NCBI GenBank assembly: GCA_016271365.2
Contig: JADMNL010000028.1
Span: forward strand, 96,007,501 to 96,071,500
DNA: 64,000 nucleotides
From: Neoceratodus forsteri
Taxonomy: Eukaryota; Chordata; Ceratodontiformes; Ceratodontidae
Reading direction: 5' to 3'
Under the pieces are notes generated by a model, which made no database searches, was not told the DNA's origin, and was given only the letters and a program-made list of their open reading frames with translations. This document shows positions 1 to 11,967 of this stretch, in pieces. The number at the start of each line of letters is the position of its first letter. Position 1 is the stretch's first letter. The position numbers and the translations under genes were made by a program.

Positions 1-716
1 GGGCAAGGACGGAGGGAAAAATACATAACACAAAAAAAAAAGAGGGGTCTCAGCAGTGGTATTAATATATTATTGATCAATGATATTTTAAAAGTTTTAA
101 AAAACCTTCTCCGATCATATCCATTTCCAAGGCAGCTGCACTTGAAACACTCTTCATAGAATAACAGTGTCTTACATGCAAAGGAAAGGAGCGCTCCCTT
201 GATCAATAATAAGGGTACGAAAGTCAACACCATCAGTGATAGCCAGAGGAGAGTAGGGAAGGTTCCCTATTAGGTCATTCATTATTGGAAGAATTACAAC
301 TTATTGGTTAAAATGTATGGCTCACAATACTACCAAATTTACTAGAGCATGATTGGAAGAAAATATTGTATAAATTAATTCAGATACTCTATCCCTTTGG
401 TTGAACTTTGTGAAGAATACATTGAAAAGCTAGAGCTCTATAATTTATGAAGTGATTATATGAAAGGAGTACAAATTAGTGCAAGTTTTCTCACTGTAAT
501 CATAAATAAACTGTTTGACATTGACGTTTATGAGGATATGCAGATAGATATTCTAAAACCTCCTTACGATTCATTGAACGTAACTACTTTCATTGTGATG
601 GAGCCATGTCTTTCCTTCTTTAAAGAGCTCCTGACACCATCGGTGGAACATTGAGCTATGTATGATTTAGAAACAGTACAATTTATATTTCATATATTTT
701 TAGTAATACTTTCCCC
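1..716. other. AT-rich unassigned sequence
   Basis: No gene, repeat structure or recognisable protein frame was found. The one frame here (about 64 codons near 460-654) is AT-rich and matches no family I know. Confidence 0.5.
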
Positions 717-958
717 TTTCTGCTTATTACTGAGGACAGCAGCATGAACACAGGACAACTGTCCCCTAGATGTTATCTGCTTTGGCTGCCTGTCTGCACC
801 TCATATCACAAGCAACTGTTTGTGACATCATAATTATCTCCAAAGCAACAGATTGTGATGCCATAAACAGAACTGTGATGTCAGATGTAGTCAAGCAGCT
901 AAGACAGACAGGGCAGATATCCAGTTTTTTTTTTTGTAAATGTCCTCAGTAGTAAAGA
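717..958. mobile_element. Small palindromic MITE-like element
   Basis: The ends are inverted copies of each other. TTACTGAGGACA near 729-740 faces TGTCCTCAGTAG near 939-950, with 11 exact bases. Inner segments also pair: TATCTGC...CCTGTCTG near 774-795 against CAGACAGGGCAGATA near 904-918. No coding capacity. The layout is that of a non-autonomous DNA transposon remnant. No clear target site duplication was seen, so the exact ends are estimates. Confidence 0.5.
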
Positions 959-1427
959 AATAAGTGTGATAACTACAGAAAAAAAAATTAAATACAAGCT
1001 GAATTTTGTCTGAATATAAATTTTTTTTCAAAGTTGTCCCATTGAAGACAGAAGGATATTTGTAATATTTAGACTTGAGACTTTCTAGACAAAAATATTA
1101 AATGCTAGATATGCCAAGGAGAGAGATAATATAGAACCAAATGGTGTAAATTGTGAATGTGGTATTGGCCAAAAGGAAGAAGTGATATTCTTTTGCCGCT
1201 GGTATGATAAACCAAGATTTCAATGGTTAGCAATTCATCTTAATAAAATGTACTTAATGCTAGAGGAGTGTACCAACTGTTTAAAGAATCCCTCCTCAGA
1301 AAATATTGCAAGTGATGTACTCACTGATGAAAATATTAGATTAATGAAGAGGGGGAGACTGTAATATTTGAAAGAGTGCCTACTAAAATAATATGAATAG
1401 AAATATCTCGGTCTATCTTGGTGAGTT

Positions 1428-3500
1428 ACATAGAAACATAGAATTTGGTGGCAGAAAAGTACCTGTAGGCCCATCTAGTCTGCCCTATCTTCCCTACCTG
1501 TTTCTATACCCTGGACCATATTTTGTCACAGGTGTCCCTCCCTCCTCCCTTTCCTCCACCTAGTATGCCCATGTGCCTATCCCATGCATGCTTGAAGTTT
1601 CCTATTGTCTTCTCCCCCACCACCCCTTCTGGCAGGCTGTTTCAGGTGTCTGTTGTGTATTGATAAGCAGTAAGAACTCCAGGTAGGAATGGACCCAGCC
1701 TCACAGTAACTACATTAGACAGCACAACCGCATCCACCACCCTTTCTTTAAAGAAGTGCTTCCTCACATCCATCTTAAACTTCCCCCCTTAACGCTTCAC
1801 TGCAAGCTTCCATGTTCTGGTACTACTCCTCCTCAAAAAGAGACTCCCCAATTGCACCTTGTTCAGCCCCGTGAGGTACTTACAGGTCTTAGTCATGTCC
1901 CCTATCACTCTCCTCTCCTCTATGGTATACATGCTGAGGTCCTGCAGCCCCTCCTCATATGGTTTCTCATGTCACCTCAGCACCATTTTGGTTGCCCTCC
2001 TCTAGACAGCTTCAATGTCCTTGCAGAGGTACAGCCTCCAGAACTGGACCCAGCATTCTAGGTAGGATTTCACTAGTGAGTGATATAATGGCATTGCTGC
2101 CTCGCTTCTGCCAGAAATATCTCTCCCTATACACTCCAGCATCCAGCTAACCTTGTTTACTGCCCTGCCACATTACCCTGCCACCTTGAGATCATCAGAT
2201 ATGATTACACTGAGGTCCTTCTCTTGCTTGGTGACTGTAAGCACCTCCCCCCCAATCATATACTTAATCTCTGAGTTTCCCCAACCCTAGGTGCATGACT
2301 TTGCACTTTTTGGCATTGAAACCCTGCTGCTATAACCTAGAGCACTCCTCAGGTTTCCCCAGATCTCTCTGCATTCCCTCCACCCATTCCTGGGTGTCCA
2401 CCCTGTTGCAGACATTTGTGTCATCTGCAAAGAGACACACCTTCCTCTCCAGTTCCTCAGCAATGAACAGGACAGGACCCAGTGCCAATCCCTGTTATAC
2501 TCTACTGATCACAATACCATCCCCTGAGTGACTTCTGTTTGCCACCATCCTTTGCCTCTTATCCTTTAACCAGTTTGATACCCAGCTTACCACCTACTCC
2601 CTGACCCCACAGGTTGCTAAGTTTCTTAATTAGCATCCTGTGTGGCACAGTCTCAATGGCCTTACTGAAGTTCAGATAGGCCACATCCAGTGTCTTCCTC
2701 GAGCCACCTCCTTAGTCACCCAGTCAAAGAAATCTACAAGATTTGTTTGACATGACCTCCTTCCCATGATACCATACTGCCAGTGATCTTGCAGCCTATT
2801 TGCCTCCAGGTACCCCTACAGTCTCTCCTTTAGCAGGATTTCCATTAATTTCCCCACCACGGATGTGAGACTGACTGGCCTGTAATTGCTAGCATCCTCC
2901 TTGCTGCCACTCTTATGCAGAGGGACCACATCGCCTCTTCTCCAGTCTTCTGGCACTACCCCCAACTCCAATGAGGTGCTGAATAGTGTTGCCAGAGGGG
3001 CAGCTAGCACCATGCTCAGTTCTTGTAGTACCCTTGGCTAGATCTCTTCTAGCCCCATTGCCTTGTTTTTCCTTTAGGGCTTCCAATCCCCTTTGAACTC
3101 TCTCCTCCAAAAATGGACTTGTGTCCACGCCCCACTTTCCCCGGTGCCATCTGATACACTATTGGTCCATCCCTTCCCCCTCCAATGTGAAGACCAAGCA
3201 GAAGTACTTATTTAAAATATTAGTGTTTTCTTGGTCTTCCTCTGCACCATCCCCTTCCCCCATTCTCCTGATCCTTACTATCCCGTCCCTTGTGTTCTTC
3301 TTTAGGCACACTTGCCAGAAGAAAGTCTTACCCTCTTTGTCAACCTCCTTGGCTATCCTGTCCTCTGTTTGTGCCTTTTCTGCCCTCACTCTGCTCCTTT
3401 CTGCCTCCCTTTGTTTATATAGATATACTTCCCAATCCCCCTCCATCTGGGTCTTCTTGCAGGAGAGTTGTGCAATATTGATAGCAATTTTATGCATAGC
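1428..3500 (-). mobile_element. CR1-type LINE fragment, 5'-truncated
   Basis: The 3' end lies at the left, with the ACATAGAAACATAGAA tail. Read on the minus strand this is TTCTATGTTTCTATGT, a short repeated tail typical of CR1 instead of poly(A). Broken frames show ORF2 pieces. At 3159-3497 is the linker before RT (NILNKYFCLVFT). At 2816-3013 is the first RT block (VVPEDWRRGDVVPLHKSG, then NYRPVSLTSVVGKLME). The rest of RT is heavily shifted and stopped. The endonuclease and ORF1 are missing. Plus-strand frames in this interval are antisense shadows. Confidence 0.85.
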
Positions 3501-3684
3501 TGCATGTTTTCTATGTCTCCTGTAAAGCTTTGTATGGGTACCAATATTTTAACTAGTGTATAATGTCTTCTTGGTCGTTGATATTTGTTGGTATTTGTAA
3601 TGGTCATATATGGTATATCAGTGAAGAAATTTGAATCGTTGAACTCTGATGATAAATTGGATGCCAGAAATGGATTATTGCTCT

Positions 3685-4297
3685 GCCCAGTGATGTAGAT
3701 GGCAAAGGCACTTACCACCTTACCTCTTGCCACGCCAGCGACCTAGGGTCGAGGAGCGAATGCAGGACACTAGGAGTTGGCCAGGGGAAGGGAGAGGATT
3801 AAGCATCAGGAGGACAGCTCCTTTCCTCCAAGATGGGGAGGTTTGTTGGCTCAGCCCTTGGCTTCCCCCTAAATGGAGGCCTGGAGGTAGTGCTGGCAGC
3901 TAGGGTGGAAAAATGGGAGGGGCCGTGGTTATGTAGCACATGCGTATTTCCATGTGCATGCATTTGTGTGATGCCATGGCAGGAGAACCAGGGGAGAAAA
4001 CAGAAAATGGCGGTCGCAGACTCCATGAAGTCCTGCTTGTCCACCCTCGCTCTGCACTGCCACTGGCTCTGGCCCCGCGCAAATCTGGATGCTGGGTCTC
4101 TGGGTGGGGGAGGACAGTCCTCCCTTCCCCACCCTGCCATGGGGCAAATGTGTGTATTAGGGCTTGGTGAATCAGAGAGGCAGTTGCTGCCGGGGAGACA
4201 GGGACAGGAAGGAGCAGCCACCTGTAGCGTGCCCCGCAAAAAGCTTGATAAAAAATAAAGAAATTCATTATTGCTAAAAAAAATAAATAAATAAACA
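3685..4297 (+). mobile_element. tRNA-derived SINE, copy 1
   Basis: The head resembles the 10.2-kb copy: GCCACGCCAGCGACCTAGGG here against GCCACGCCGGCGACCCAGG there. Both continue with GTTGGCCAGGGGAAGGGAGA-like and GGACAGCTCCTTTCCTC-like segments and end in an A-rich AATAAATAAATAAAC tract. The GACCTAGGGTCGAGG block sits where a tRNA B box would be. About 610 bp, long for a SINE. The open frames here (up to 146 codons, both strands) come from GC-rich sequence and are not genes. Confidence 0.6.
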
Positions 4298-5019
4298 GCA
4301 TGATTACTTTTTACCGACTAAAAAATGCTGCTTACAAGTGCAGTCGTCGTGCTGCGAAGTCACTACACAATTGGTTTCACACAGGAGGCCAATCCGAGAG
4401 TGAGTGGAAATTTGAACAACATTACCAATACTACTTCCTGAGGAAATGTAGCTGCAAGGTCATAATTTAATGCAACTCAGATTTTCTTCTAGAAATACAC
4501 ATTCTATCTTTAAACTGTCTGATTCTGCTGGTGCAAACCACAATTTGAACTGGTGTACTAGAATCAATGGGACCATACCTTATGTTTGTACCCTCCAACA
4601 AACACACATACAGATGCAATAATTTGAATGTTATTTTTTCTAAATTAATCTGTTTCACAACATTTAAAATCTTAAAACTGGTGGCCCAGTGGTTGAGGAA
4701 TTTTGATGAATGGGGGCACCTGTGTGCAAAACCAGCTGTTCATGCACAGAAATCCTATGCATGCAAATCCAATCCTCTTACATTTGAGTTATTGGGCTCT
4801 ATGTGGTGTTAATACCTTATGGCAATTGGCTATTACTATAATCAAATGCATCATGAATGCATCACATCCCATCACTGCCCTACATGCATCACAGAAAGAA
4901 TGCATCAGGAAACCCCAAAAGCAGAAAAACAGTGCTACTCTCTAACTTAATCTGCCAAGCTTCCCACCTAGCATGCTGTACCTCACTTGATTGGTGTTCA
5001 AACTCCAATTGCCGCATCA
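4298..5019. other. Unassigned intergenic sequence
   Basis: No gene or clear repeat boundary. A short GTGGCCCAGTGGTTGAGG segment near 4681 looks like a tRNA A box, but no matching B box follows. Confidence 0.4.
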
Positions 5020-5592
5020 TACTGTTTTTATTATTTCTTCCCCTTCGACTGGGGCTCTATCGGCCCATGCCACTTCCCTAGCCCTGTCATCTACCTTGCC
5101 CAGGACTTACCCAGTGCCATGTTCCTCCATGGAATGCTCCCTACCATCTTTCTCCCTGGATTGCTCCCAGGACGGGGCCACCTGAGGGGAACCCAGTTTC
5201 CCCAGTGGTGTCCATGTTCAGTGTCAGCAGTGGCACCTGGTTGACAGTGTGGTACCTGCCAGAAGAGGCAGAATGGCATACCAAAGTGGCTGGCATTTTC
5301 TCCCCCCCCCCAAAGACAATGATAGAGGCACCATGTGACATGTGCAACAGCATGTAGCGAGTGCCAGGTAAATCAATGTCCCCCTTCCTGATCCTGTGTC
5401 TCCACTCACACCAGCCAACTGTGGACACCAGGTGGTGGTGACATAGCAGAGGACAGTAGCCCTCCTCCCCGAGGAGACAAGCAACCCTGGGATACTCCAC
5501 CATCTCCCCAGCTGGCCCTCCGATGATGCAGGCTCGTTCCCGAACTCGGGTCGCTGGCGCTGTGAACGGTAGCACTACCACTGTGCTGGTGG
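5020..5592 (-). mobile_element. tRNA-derived SINE, copy 2 (best head)
   Basis: Read on the minus strand, the element starts at about 5592. It has an A-box-like CAGCACAGTGGTAGTGCT, then a B-box-like CGACCCGAGTTCGGGAACGA about 35 bases on. Two such promoter blocks at this spacing are the mark of RNA polymerase III tRNA promoters. The left end, minus strand, finishes in an AAGAAATAATAAAAACAG tract like the A-rich tails of the copies at 3.7 and 10.2 kb. The 573-bp body is unlike any SINE I recognise. The overlapping frames are not genes. Confidence 0.6.
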
Positions 5593-6030
5593 GCCAATCC
5601 ATGTCTTACAGTTTTTGAAAAATAAGCTGTCACAGTATTTACCTGTGTGGTGGAGCGCAGCAATGTGGAGCTGGAATCATAAATGATACAGAGACAAAGT
5701 TGCTTTAAAAAGGGGACTAGTGATGTGGTTGTGATGCAGTTGGTTGGAGAAACATGCCTCAAACAGTGCATGCCATCTTATCATAACAATCTCATTGCAG
5801 AGGAAACATGCAGTTCATAGCAGCTCTGTGGTGGAGCAGTTGAAGCTGACACTGCCTCCACAACTACAGAAGATTACTGATATGTTAATGTATATAACAC
5901 GTTGATATCATTTTATGTATTGTTGTTTGTGCTGTTCTGAAGGTTGGTTTCAATGGTAAAATATGGGTTTTCCCTCAGTTCACTTACCAATAAACACTGA
6001 TTGATTGAGTGATTGATTGATTGACTGGGC
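5593..6030 (+). repeat. LINE-like 3' end with (TGAT)n tail
   Basis: The stretch 5990-6026 is a GATT/TGAT simple repeat directly after ACCAATAAACACTGATTGA. It resembles the simple-repeat 3' tails of L2/CR1-group LINEs. The upstream 400 bp carries no readable RT frame. An inverted counterpart of the tail occurs near 7973-7987. Assignment to a LINE 3' UTR is an inference. Confidence 0.35.
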
Positions 6031-6238
6031 TGAGCATGCCATAACAGAAAAGGATTGATCAATGTTTATTGTTGGTAAGGTGCTGAAAAAAAGAAGAGTT
6101 ATCTTTTTTCCTGTGAAGATAAGGTATTCCCCTGTTTCAATTCTTACATAAATGGGGGAGACCCTGTCAGAATTTTTTTTATTCTTTGTAATCGGGTAAG
6201 GTCCACTGGGCACAAGTCATATTTATGGGGGCAGCAGG

Positions 6239-6330
6239 GAGGTTAAGTGACTTGCTCAAAATCATGTAGTATGCAAGTGGAGGTTGTGGGAATCAAACCC
6301 AAGTCTGCTAGATATATGAAGCTTATTCAC
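6239..6330 (-). mobile_element. MIR/CORE-SINE-like fragment
   Basis: GGTTAAGTGACTTGCTCAAA followed by GTAGTATGCAAGTGG and GGAATCAAACCCAAGTC matches, on the minus strand, the order of the MIR core and the tRNA B-box region. It is shorter and more diverged than the copy at 55.3 kb. Recognition is from memory of the MIR consensus. Confidence 0.55.
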
Positions 6331-6807
6331 AGTTCATTACTCTATGGCAATTACGAAGTTACACTTCTATATCATAACTGCATTTCACTTAGGGTTGTAT
6401 TTCCAAGGGGATTACCCCCTGCCAGGAACTCATACACACAATACTATGTAATTTTGCTTCTATCAGACGTTTGCTATATTGAAAATTTCAATAAACTTTA
6501 TTTAAAAAAAAGTTTGTTAACCTAACCTCTAGGCTATATTGCCAGTCCAGTATACCTCTCCACCTTTTGTGAGTCATGAGATGCTGGCCTTTAAAATGTA
6601 GGCCACATGATCAAATACTGTCACTGAGGCTTAAAACTCTAAAAGCATGTGTTCTGGCATTAAAATCCAATAGTTTGCAGTTTACTTGAGGATCAAAGAC
6701 GAATATGAATTTTGGTTTAAAATCTCAGTGGACGGCACTTTCATCATGTGGGATAAAGGTTTTCACAGAGGTGAGGGACAGTCATCATACTTTGAAACAA
6801 TTGTTGG
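6331..6807. other. Unassigned sequence
   Basis: Nothing recognised on either strand. Confidence 0.4.
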
Positions 6808-6895
6808 GCTGGGATTTACCCACACCTGGTGTGTTTTGGTCACGAGGCCATAGGCTGAGTGAACAATAATGCCAGGTGTGGATTAATCCCAGCCC
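6808..6895. repeat. Hairpin (MITE-like inverted repeat)
   Basis: GGGCTGGGATTTACCCACAC on the left faces GTGTGGATTAATCCCAGCCC on the right around a loop of about 35 bases. The arms are about 28 bp with a few mismatches. It is too short to code and is probably a non-autonomous DNA element. Confidence 0.5.
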
Positions 6896-7461
6896 TGCCC
6901 ACACCCTGTTGTGAATTATTCCAATTGTACAATCAAGAAATATGAAAATTAAGTAAAAAAAGTGAATGAAAAGCCTTTTTTTTTGCTGCTGATGATTTTA
7001 ATAAAATTTCCTTCTTGCTATACAAAATAGTTTGCTGTTGCTAGGCAGAAGCCCTCTAGTTCTCTTATAGTTGCAAGCGGTCTAGTTGGAGAGAACAAGG
7101 TGCAGATGAAAGTGTGCGACTTTGTAAACTACAGCAGCAGAGCTGGCCATAATGTGAATTAGCACTCAGTTGTCTCTGGCTACAAAACTGCGGGTTAGAG
7201 CTGACTTTTTTTATTGTTTTTACTTTTATGGAATGGCTTTTAATTTTGTGGAACAGCGTGATTAACAGGAGAAAAAAATGGCAGTTTTGCAAGAGTGTAT
7301 CAGAACACTAAGGATTCTATGTGGAGTGATTTTTTGCTTTTTTTTGAATGAGCGGTCAGCTGGTACTTTATGTGGTGGTTATGCAGAAATTACCCCGAAA
7401 CATAAAGTAGCAGTCAACCAATCAAACTACTGAATTTCTAGACCCCATCACATAACTAAGA
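6896..7461. other. Unassigned sequence with a weak inverted repeat
   Basis: No gene seen. TACTTTATG near 7363 and CATAAAGTA near 7401 form a small inverted pair that could be chance. Confidence 0.35.
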
Positions 7462-7815
7462 TTATACAATGGCAAGAAAGAATCCTGGATTCTGATTGGT
7501 CAGCTGGCTGTCACAGCAGGGATGTTATCCTGGCATAACATCCTTGCTGATTGTTTGAAGGATATGGAGCTTGACCTCTTTTTCTCTTAAGATTCAAAAA
7601 TATTTTTACACACTAACAAAAACATTCTTTAAAATAATTTTTTAACTATAAAACAATAAGCCATTGTATAATAGGAATAATGTCCTCCAGGGTGGGTGTT
7701 ATGCTGGGATAACATCCCTTCTTGGGTGTTGGATGCCCTTTGCCAGTGGCCTCGGACCCAACCACCTGAGGTGGGATGTTATTCCAGCATAACACACGCC
7801 CTGCCAGGCATTATT
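7462..7815. mobile_element. Two-palindrome DNA element (M1-M2), copy 1
   Basis: Two inverted-repeat blocks lie side by side. M1 (7462-7671) is bounded by TTATACAATGGC and its exact reverse complement GCCATTGTATAA. It holds an inner hairpin GGGATGTTATCC/GGCATAACATCC. M2 (7676-7815) has 43-bp arms, 7676-7718 against 7773-7815, with few mismatches. The same M1-M2 order occurs near 60.93-62.0 kb, so this is one mobile unit. No protein is encoded. Confidence 0.65.
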
Positions 7816-7969
7816 CATTTGATATGCTTGTTAGCCACATATGCTATGCTGCAAGGTCACAGTAGGTGATCCACATACTGGGAATGAAGATATTGCCATT
7901 CCATATAGCAATATATTGATTTTTTTCTATAGGATCAAAATATCAAACCTATTATAAATCTACAATATC

Positions 7970-8260
7970 AATCAATCAATCAATCAAAATCTTTATTTAT
8001 CCAGGCCAACATCATTGAGCAAGCTCATTTATAAGATGGACCTGATTAGCTCCGGGTTAAATGGTACAATGCAAACAGAGATATTTACAATAGAGCCAAG
8101 TAACACAAGTAAAGAACAATTAATGCAATTAATGCAAGTAAGTACTCAATGTTACATCAGTCATATCAGTTCAGAGTGCTTCTGTAATATTTAAGGAGGA
8201 CATAAAATGAGGCTTAGTAGGAACTTCAGTAGGGAGAAGTGATTGGCCACTCGTGTCGGG
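7970..8260 (-). repeat. LINE 3'-end-like fragment with (ATTG)n tail
   Basis: Minus-strand reading ends in GGATAAATAAAGATTTTGAT followed by a TTGA simple repeat (about 7973-7987), as at the 3' end of some L2-like LINEs. No coding part remains. The right boundary is uncertain. Confidence 0.4.
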
Positions 8261-10208
8261 AGTGGACACAAGCACAGAATTTCAAAAGTAGTGTAATCAC
8301 ACAGTATCCCTAAATGTAGCACTCTAAACAGAAAGACAAGGGTCTTAACAGTCCAGGAGAAGAGTAATTACAGTTCTTTTGGCAAATTTTGGCATGGAAA
8401 TCAGAATTATGCTTGGTTTAGAACAGACACAGAAACAGACTGCAGGAACCAATAGAAAGCCAATGCTGCGGAGCGCTCACATTCTGATTGGATGGCTGCT
8501 AATGCCGTGCTTTGCTAATGGAGAGTCCAAGCTTAGGTTCTCAGGTGGCGGTTGAGGCAGCACCGACCACCTGGTGTCCGGGTTTCATACACCTATGGGC
8601 AGGGAACCTGCGGAGAGCATATCCTTGGCAGAGGATGGAAGAAGGGGTAGGTATTAAGTACTGGGCCACAGACAGTGGAACATCTGAACCAGCAGGAGGA
8701 CCAAAACAGCAGGACAACAGAATTGAGTATTCCTTAAGGTACACTTGATTCTTTAGGTCACTAGTAGGGTGGTGTGACAGCATTTGTTGTGTGTGATGAC
8801 ACAGCTGTTAGTTTACTTTTAAGCAGCAGTGCAACAAAATTGAGCAAAAAATGTGACCCCTACCATTTTTACACTATAAAAGATTCCTGGCATCTTCCAG
8901 TTTTATTTGGTAGTACAATTTTCTAGTTCCAGCAAAATTTTAGTATTTTATAAATGTTTTATTTGAAATTTTTTCGCAAGAAAAAAAGATGGCTGCCACA
9001 TTTTTGCATAGAAATAGCATTGTAGGCCTTGTATTATTTAGGATCGAAAAAATAAAAAAAAAGATTCATGATGCACAGCATAGGAGGTGCCTAGACAAGT
9101 GCATTTGACTGCTATACTAATATTTTCTTAACTGTAGCTGAAACTAGCTTTTTTGGAGAAAAACATTTTTCGTTGCACTGCTATTTTTAGTTTGCCTTGC
9201 AGTGGAAGTAAAGAACCCACATTATTGATTTTGCTGGTTAGACATATGGTATAAATATTGATTATGCTCGGGGGAACCATTTGAGATGTGACTGATATTT
9301 ATCTCAATCAGTGGTAAATTGGAAATGTATTAGTAAAACATCACCAAACAGACATTTCTGCAGTGAAGTGTTGTATAAGCATTTTATGATGACATTCTTT
9401 TTCAAACAGATCACAATGCCTGGCCCAACCTTTTTTAATATATTTACAGAAGCTTAATTTTCATTTAAAGTCATTTTAACATGTTTTTAAAGAATTGATT
9501 TTCCCACATGTGCTCTCTCTCTTTCTCTACACTATTAAGTTGACATCTGTTACAGTTTACTGTTCCATTCATGAATCATTTATTGGTTAGTGTGATTTGC
9601 AAAAAAAAATGTGAAACTGCATATTAAAAGTAGAACACCTGTCACTGAAAACAACTCATTCATCTATACTGCCAACAGTATTCTTTTTGTTGTTTAGTGG
9701 GTGGCTCTGATAGTCACTGTTACATGAACAGTATAAGTGATGTTTGCTAGTTGCTATTGAAAAATGTTGAGAAAGTGGAGACCAGTCATTATAAGAACAC
9801 TCTAAATGGTGAACAAAAATGCTGAAATAAGTGGGATATTCTTATTAGAACAGCCTTTCTGCACATTCAGTATGTCGGTATTTATTCCAGGTTTTGCACT
9901 TTTCCATATTTTTATTGCTGTTTCATCCTGTTTGACCTTTGTTGCTAAATTGCTACCTGCCATTTCTGCACATTTCGCTGTCAGTATTTATTGCACTGTT
10001 CACTGGTACTGTATTATTACTACTGTTTTGATTATTGTATTTATTGTTGTTTTTTTAATTTTTGCTGCAATATTGTCACTGTATCTTGCTTCCCCTCATA
10101 CCCTGTCCACCAGGATGTCTCTGAAAATCAGCTGTTTAAATATAAAACTCTTGCAATAAATAAATACTCTAAATAAATAAAAAACATTCTTCAGTAAAAA
10201 CAGTAAAC
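8261..10208. other. Long unassigned AT-rich stretch
   Basis: No family could be recognised. The frame at 9806-10159 (117 codons) is hydrophobic only because of T-rich DNA and has no supporting context. The segment AGCCAATGCTGCGGAGC...ATTCTGATTGGATGG near 8470-8505 resembles the start of small DNA elements but lacks a partner. Confidence 0.4.
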
Positions 10209-10853
10209 GAGCCAGCCCGGTGGCGCTGAGGGTTGAGGTGCTGGACGTCACACTTCACGCCACGCCGGCGACCCAGGTTCAGGAATGAGCCCAGGTCATC
10301 TGGGGTTGGCAGGGGAGAGAGAGGACTGAGTGTCCAGAGGACTGCTGTCCTCTCAGGGAGGGATCTGGGCTGCTCAGCGTCCCAGTGACCCCAGTGGAGA
10401 CCGGAGTAATTCAGGCACGCCTCAGCTGGAAGAAGTGGGGAGTGTGGCAGCAGACGCCAGCAGGGGGACCGTGCACGGACGTCACTGCACATTGCACTCC
10501 CGAGGGGACCAGAAAAGAGAAATACCCCTTCTCGCCTGAGGAGATGATAGGGTGCCAATGGCACAGCCCACATCCCACCAGCCGGCCCGTTGGCTGAGAG
10601 AGCTCCAGGGCCGACCTGAGTCACTCCAGATCTGATCTCCCTAACTTCAGATAGGCCATCGCGGGTGGATGGGCCCGCCCCTGGAGGGTGATCCAGGGGG
10701 TTAGATCAATCTGGGTGTTCGGGGGGGGTTCTTCCAGCACGGAGGGTTCAGGCTAGGGAGTAGAAGCTGATGATCTAGTGCACACCTCGGAAGGATGCCC
10801 AGGCGGGGTAGGTGAATAAATAAAGTGTACAAAAAACAAAAACAAAAAAACCC
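10209..10853 (+). mobile_element. tRNA-derived SINE, copy 3, with TSD
   Basis: The head CCCGGTGGCGCTGAGGGTTG fits an A box, and GACCCAGGTTCAGGAATG (about 10271) fits a B box. The 645-bp body is GC-rich. The end is GAATAAATAAAGTGTAC plus an A/C tail. The 8-bp CAGTAAAC flanks both sides (10201-10208 and 10854-10861), a likely target site duplication. Body segments match the copy at 3.7 kb. Frames at 10169-10624 and on the plus strand are incidental. Confidence 0.65.
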
Positions 10854-10861
10854 CAGTAAAC

Positions 10862-11756
10862 ATTCATGTTAATTCAATGGATAACATGTAATGAAGCTGG
10901 ATCTATAGTATTTTTTTCTTTAAACTCCAATGGTAACAGTATCAAAGACTGGAATGTTCCAAAGTTTTTTTTTTGTTTTTTTTACCTAAGCAAGTGAACT
11001 ATTATTAACTTCATTCTTATCTCTCAACTCATAACAGAACAAGCATTTGGCTACAATTGTGTTCTTGTCAGTGGGATTTTCTCTATCAAATGGAAATATG
11101 TTTTTTCATCAGGGCACAATAATATGGGGCAAATACTAAACAGAAATGAAGTGGGAATTTATAAAATGTTTCCTGCTATAAGCAAGATTTTCTTAAAACT
11201 GGATTTCCTACATAGTACAGAAAAGTGGCCTTCATTGTACATCATTGGCCATATATAGATTATTTTTGCTTGTTTGGAAAAGGAAACACTGTAGTGGATG
11301 AAAGTTTCTTTTTAGGGGTTGGTGAACCAAATGGCCCAGAGATTCTGATTCTGAAAGGTTCTGGTAAGCCAAGATAAACTCTGATAGCTATCCAGGCCTT
11401 AGCAGAACATCCAGAACCTTTCTGGTTTATGAAGATTTTAAGTTCAAAAGGTTTTCAGCTTGATTTCAACCCCTACTGATAACTATTGCCAGTAAAGGGA
11501 AGGCATGCTGAAAACAATGGGGGGTGGTACTAAAATGCTTTATAGCACATTGCTGGGGCTTATTGTATATGGAATTCAGCCAGTTCCACAATCTTGTTGT
11601 GCATGTTCTGTAGTCAGTGCATCTGACTTTCCGTCACAAGCTGACTGCTGGTGCTTCCCTGCTCCCGCTTTCACTGTCATGCACTCGCTCCACTCCAGTC
11701 ACACACAGAATGTTATGATCTCACACAAAATCCATATAATAAAAAAATAAAATATG
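10862..11756. other. Unassigned sequence
   Basis: No recognisable gene or repeat. The frame at 11505-11750 has no family resemblance. Confidence 0.4.
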
Positions 11757-11897
11757 GGTGACCATACACAGCTCTCCCTATGTGTCCATATCAGGGCTGA
11801 GATAACAACATAGACCTCTTGAACTTCGTTGTCGAGGTGCATCTGCTGTTATCTCTACCCCTCGATGGAAACATAGGCTTGGTGTGTATGGTCATCC
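11757..11897. mobile_element. Hairpin MITE, family H, copy 1
   Basis: GGGTGACCATACACAGCTCT on the left faces GTGTGTATGGTCATCC on the right. GAGATAACA near 11798 faces TGTTATCTC near 11849. The arms are about 55 bp around a small centre. Layout and arm words (a CATAC/GTATGGTCA end, a CTATGT block, an inner GATAACA) recur loosely in the hairpin at 12.36 kb. Confidence 0.5.
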
Positions 11898-11967
11898 ACA
11901 CATTATTTCTTATATAGTGACTGGTTAGGGTCTATTGTTTGTGGAGATTGATAGCCTCAAAAACCCT

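Noticed and set aside
3121..3733. Plus- and minus-strand open frames over 100 codons
   Set aside because: They lie inside or beside the CR1 fragment. The plus-strand frame is antisense to the recognisable ORF2 linker.
3799..4301. Overlapping frames of 133-146 codons on both strands
   Set aside because: They fall in the GC-rich body of the SINE. No family resemblance, and both strands are open alike.
4681..4760. tRNA A-box-like GTGGCCCAGTGGTTGAGG
   Set aside because: No B box at the right distance and no repeat boundary, so not called as a SINE or tRNA.
9806..10159. Hydrophobic 117-codon frame resembling a membrane protein
   Set aside because: T-rich DNA produces Phe/Ile/Val-rich frames by chance. 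No start context, splice context or homologue known.
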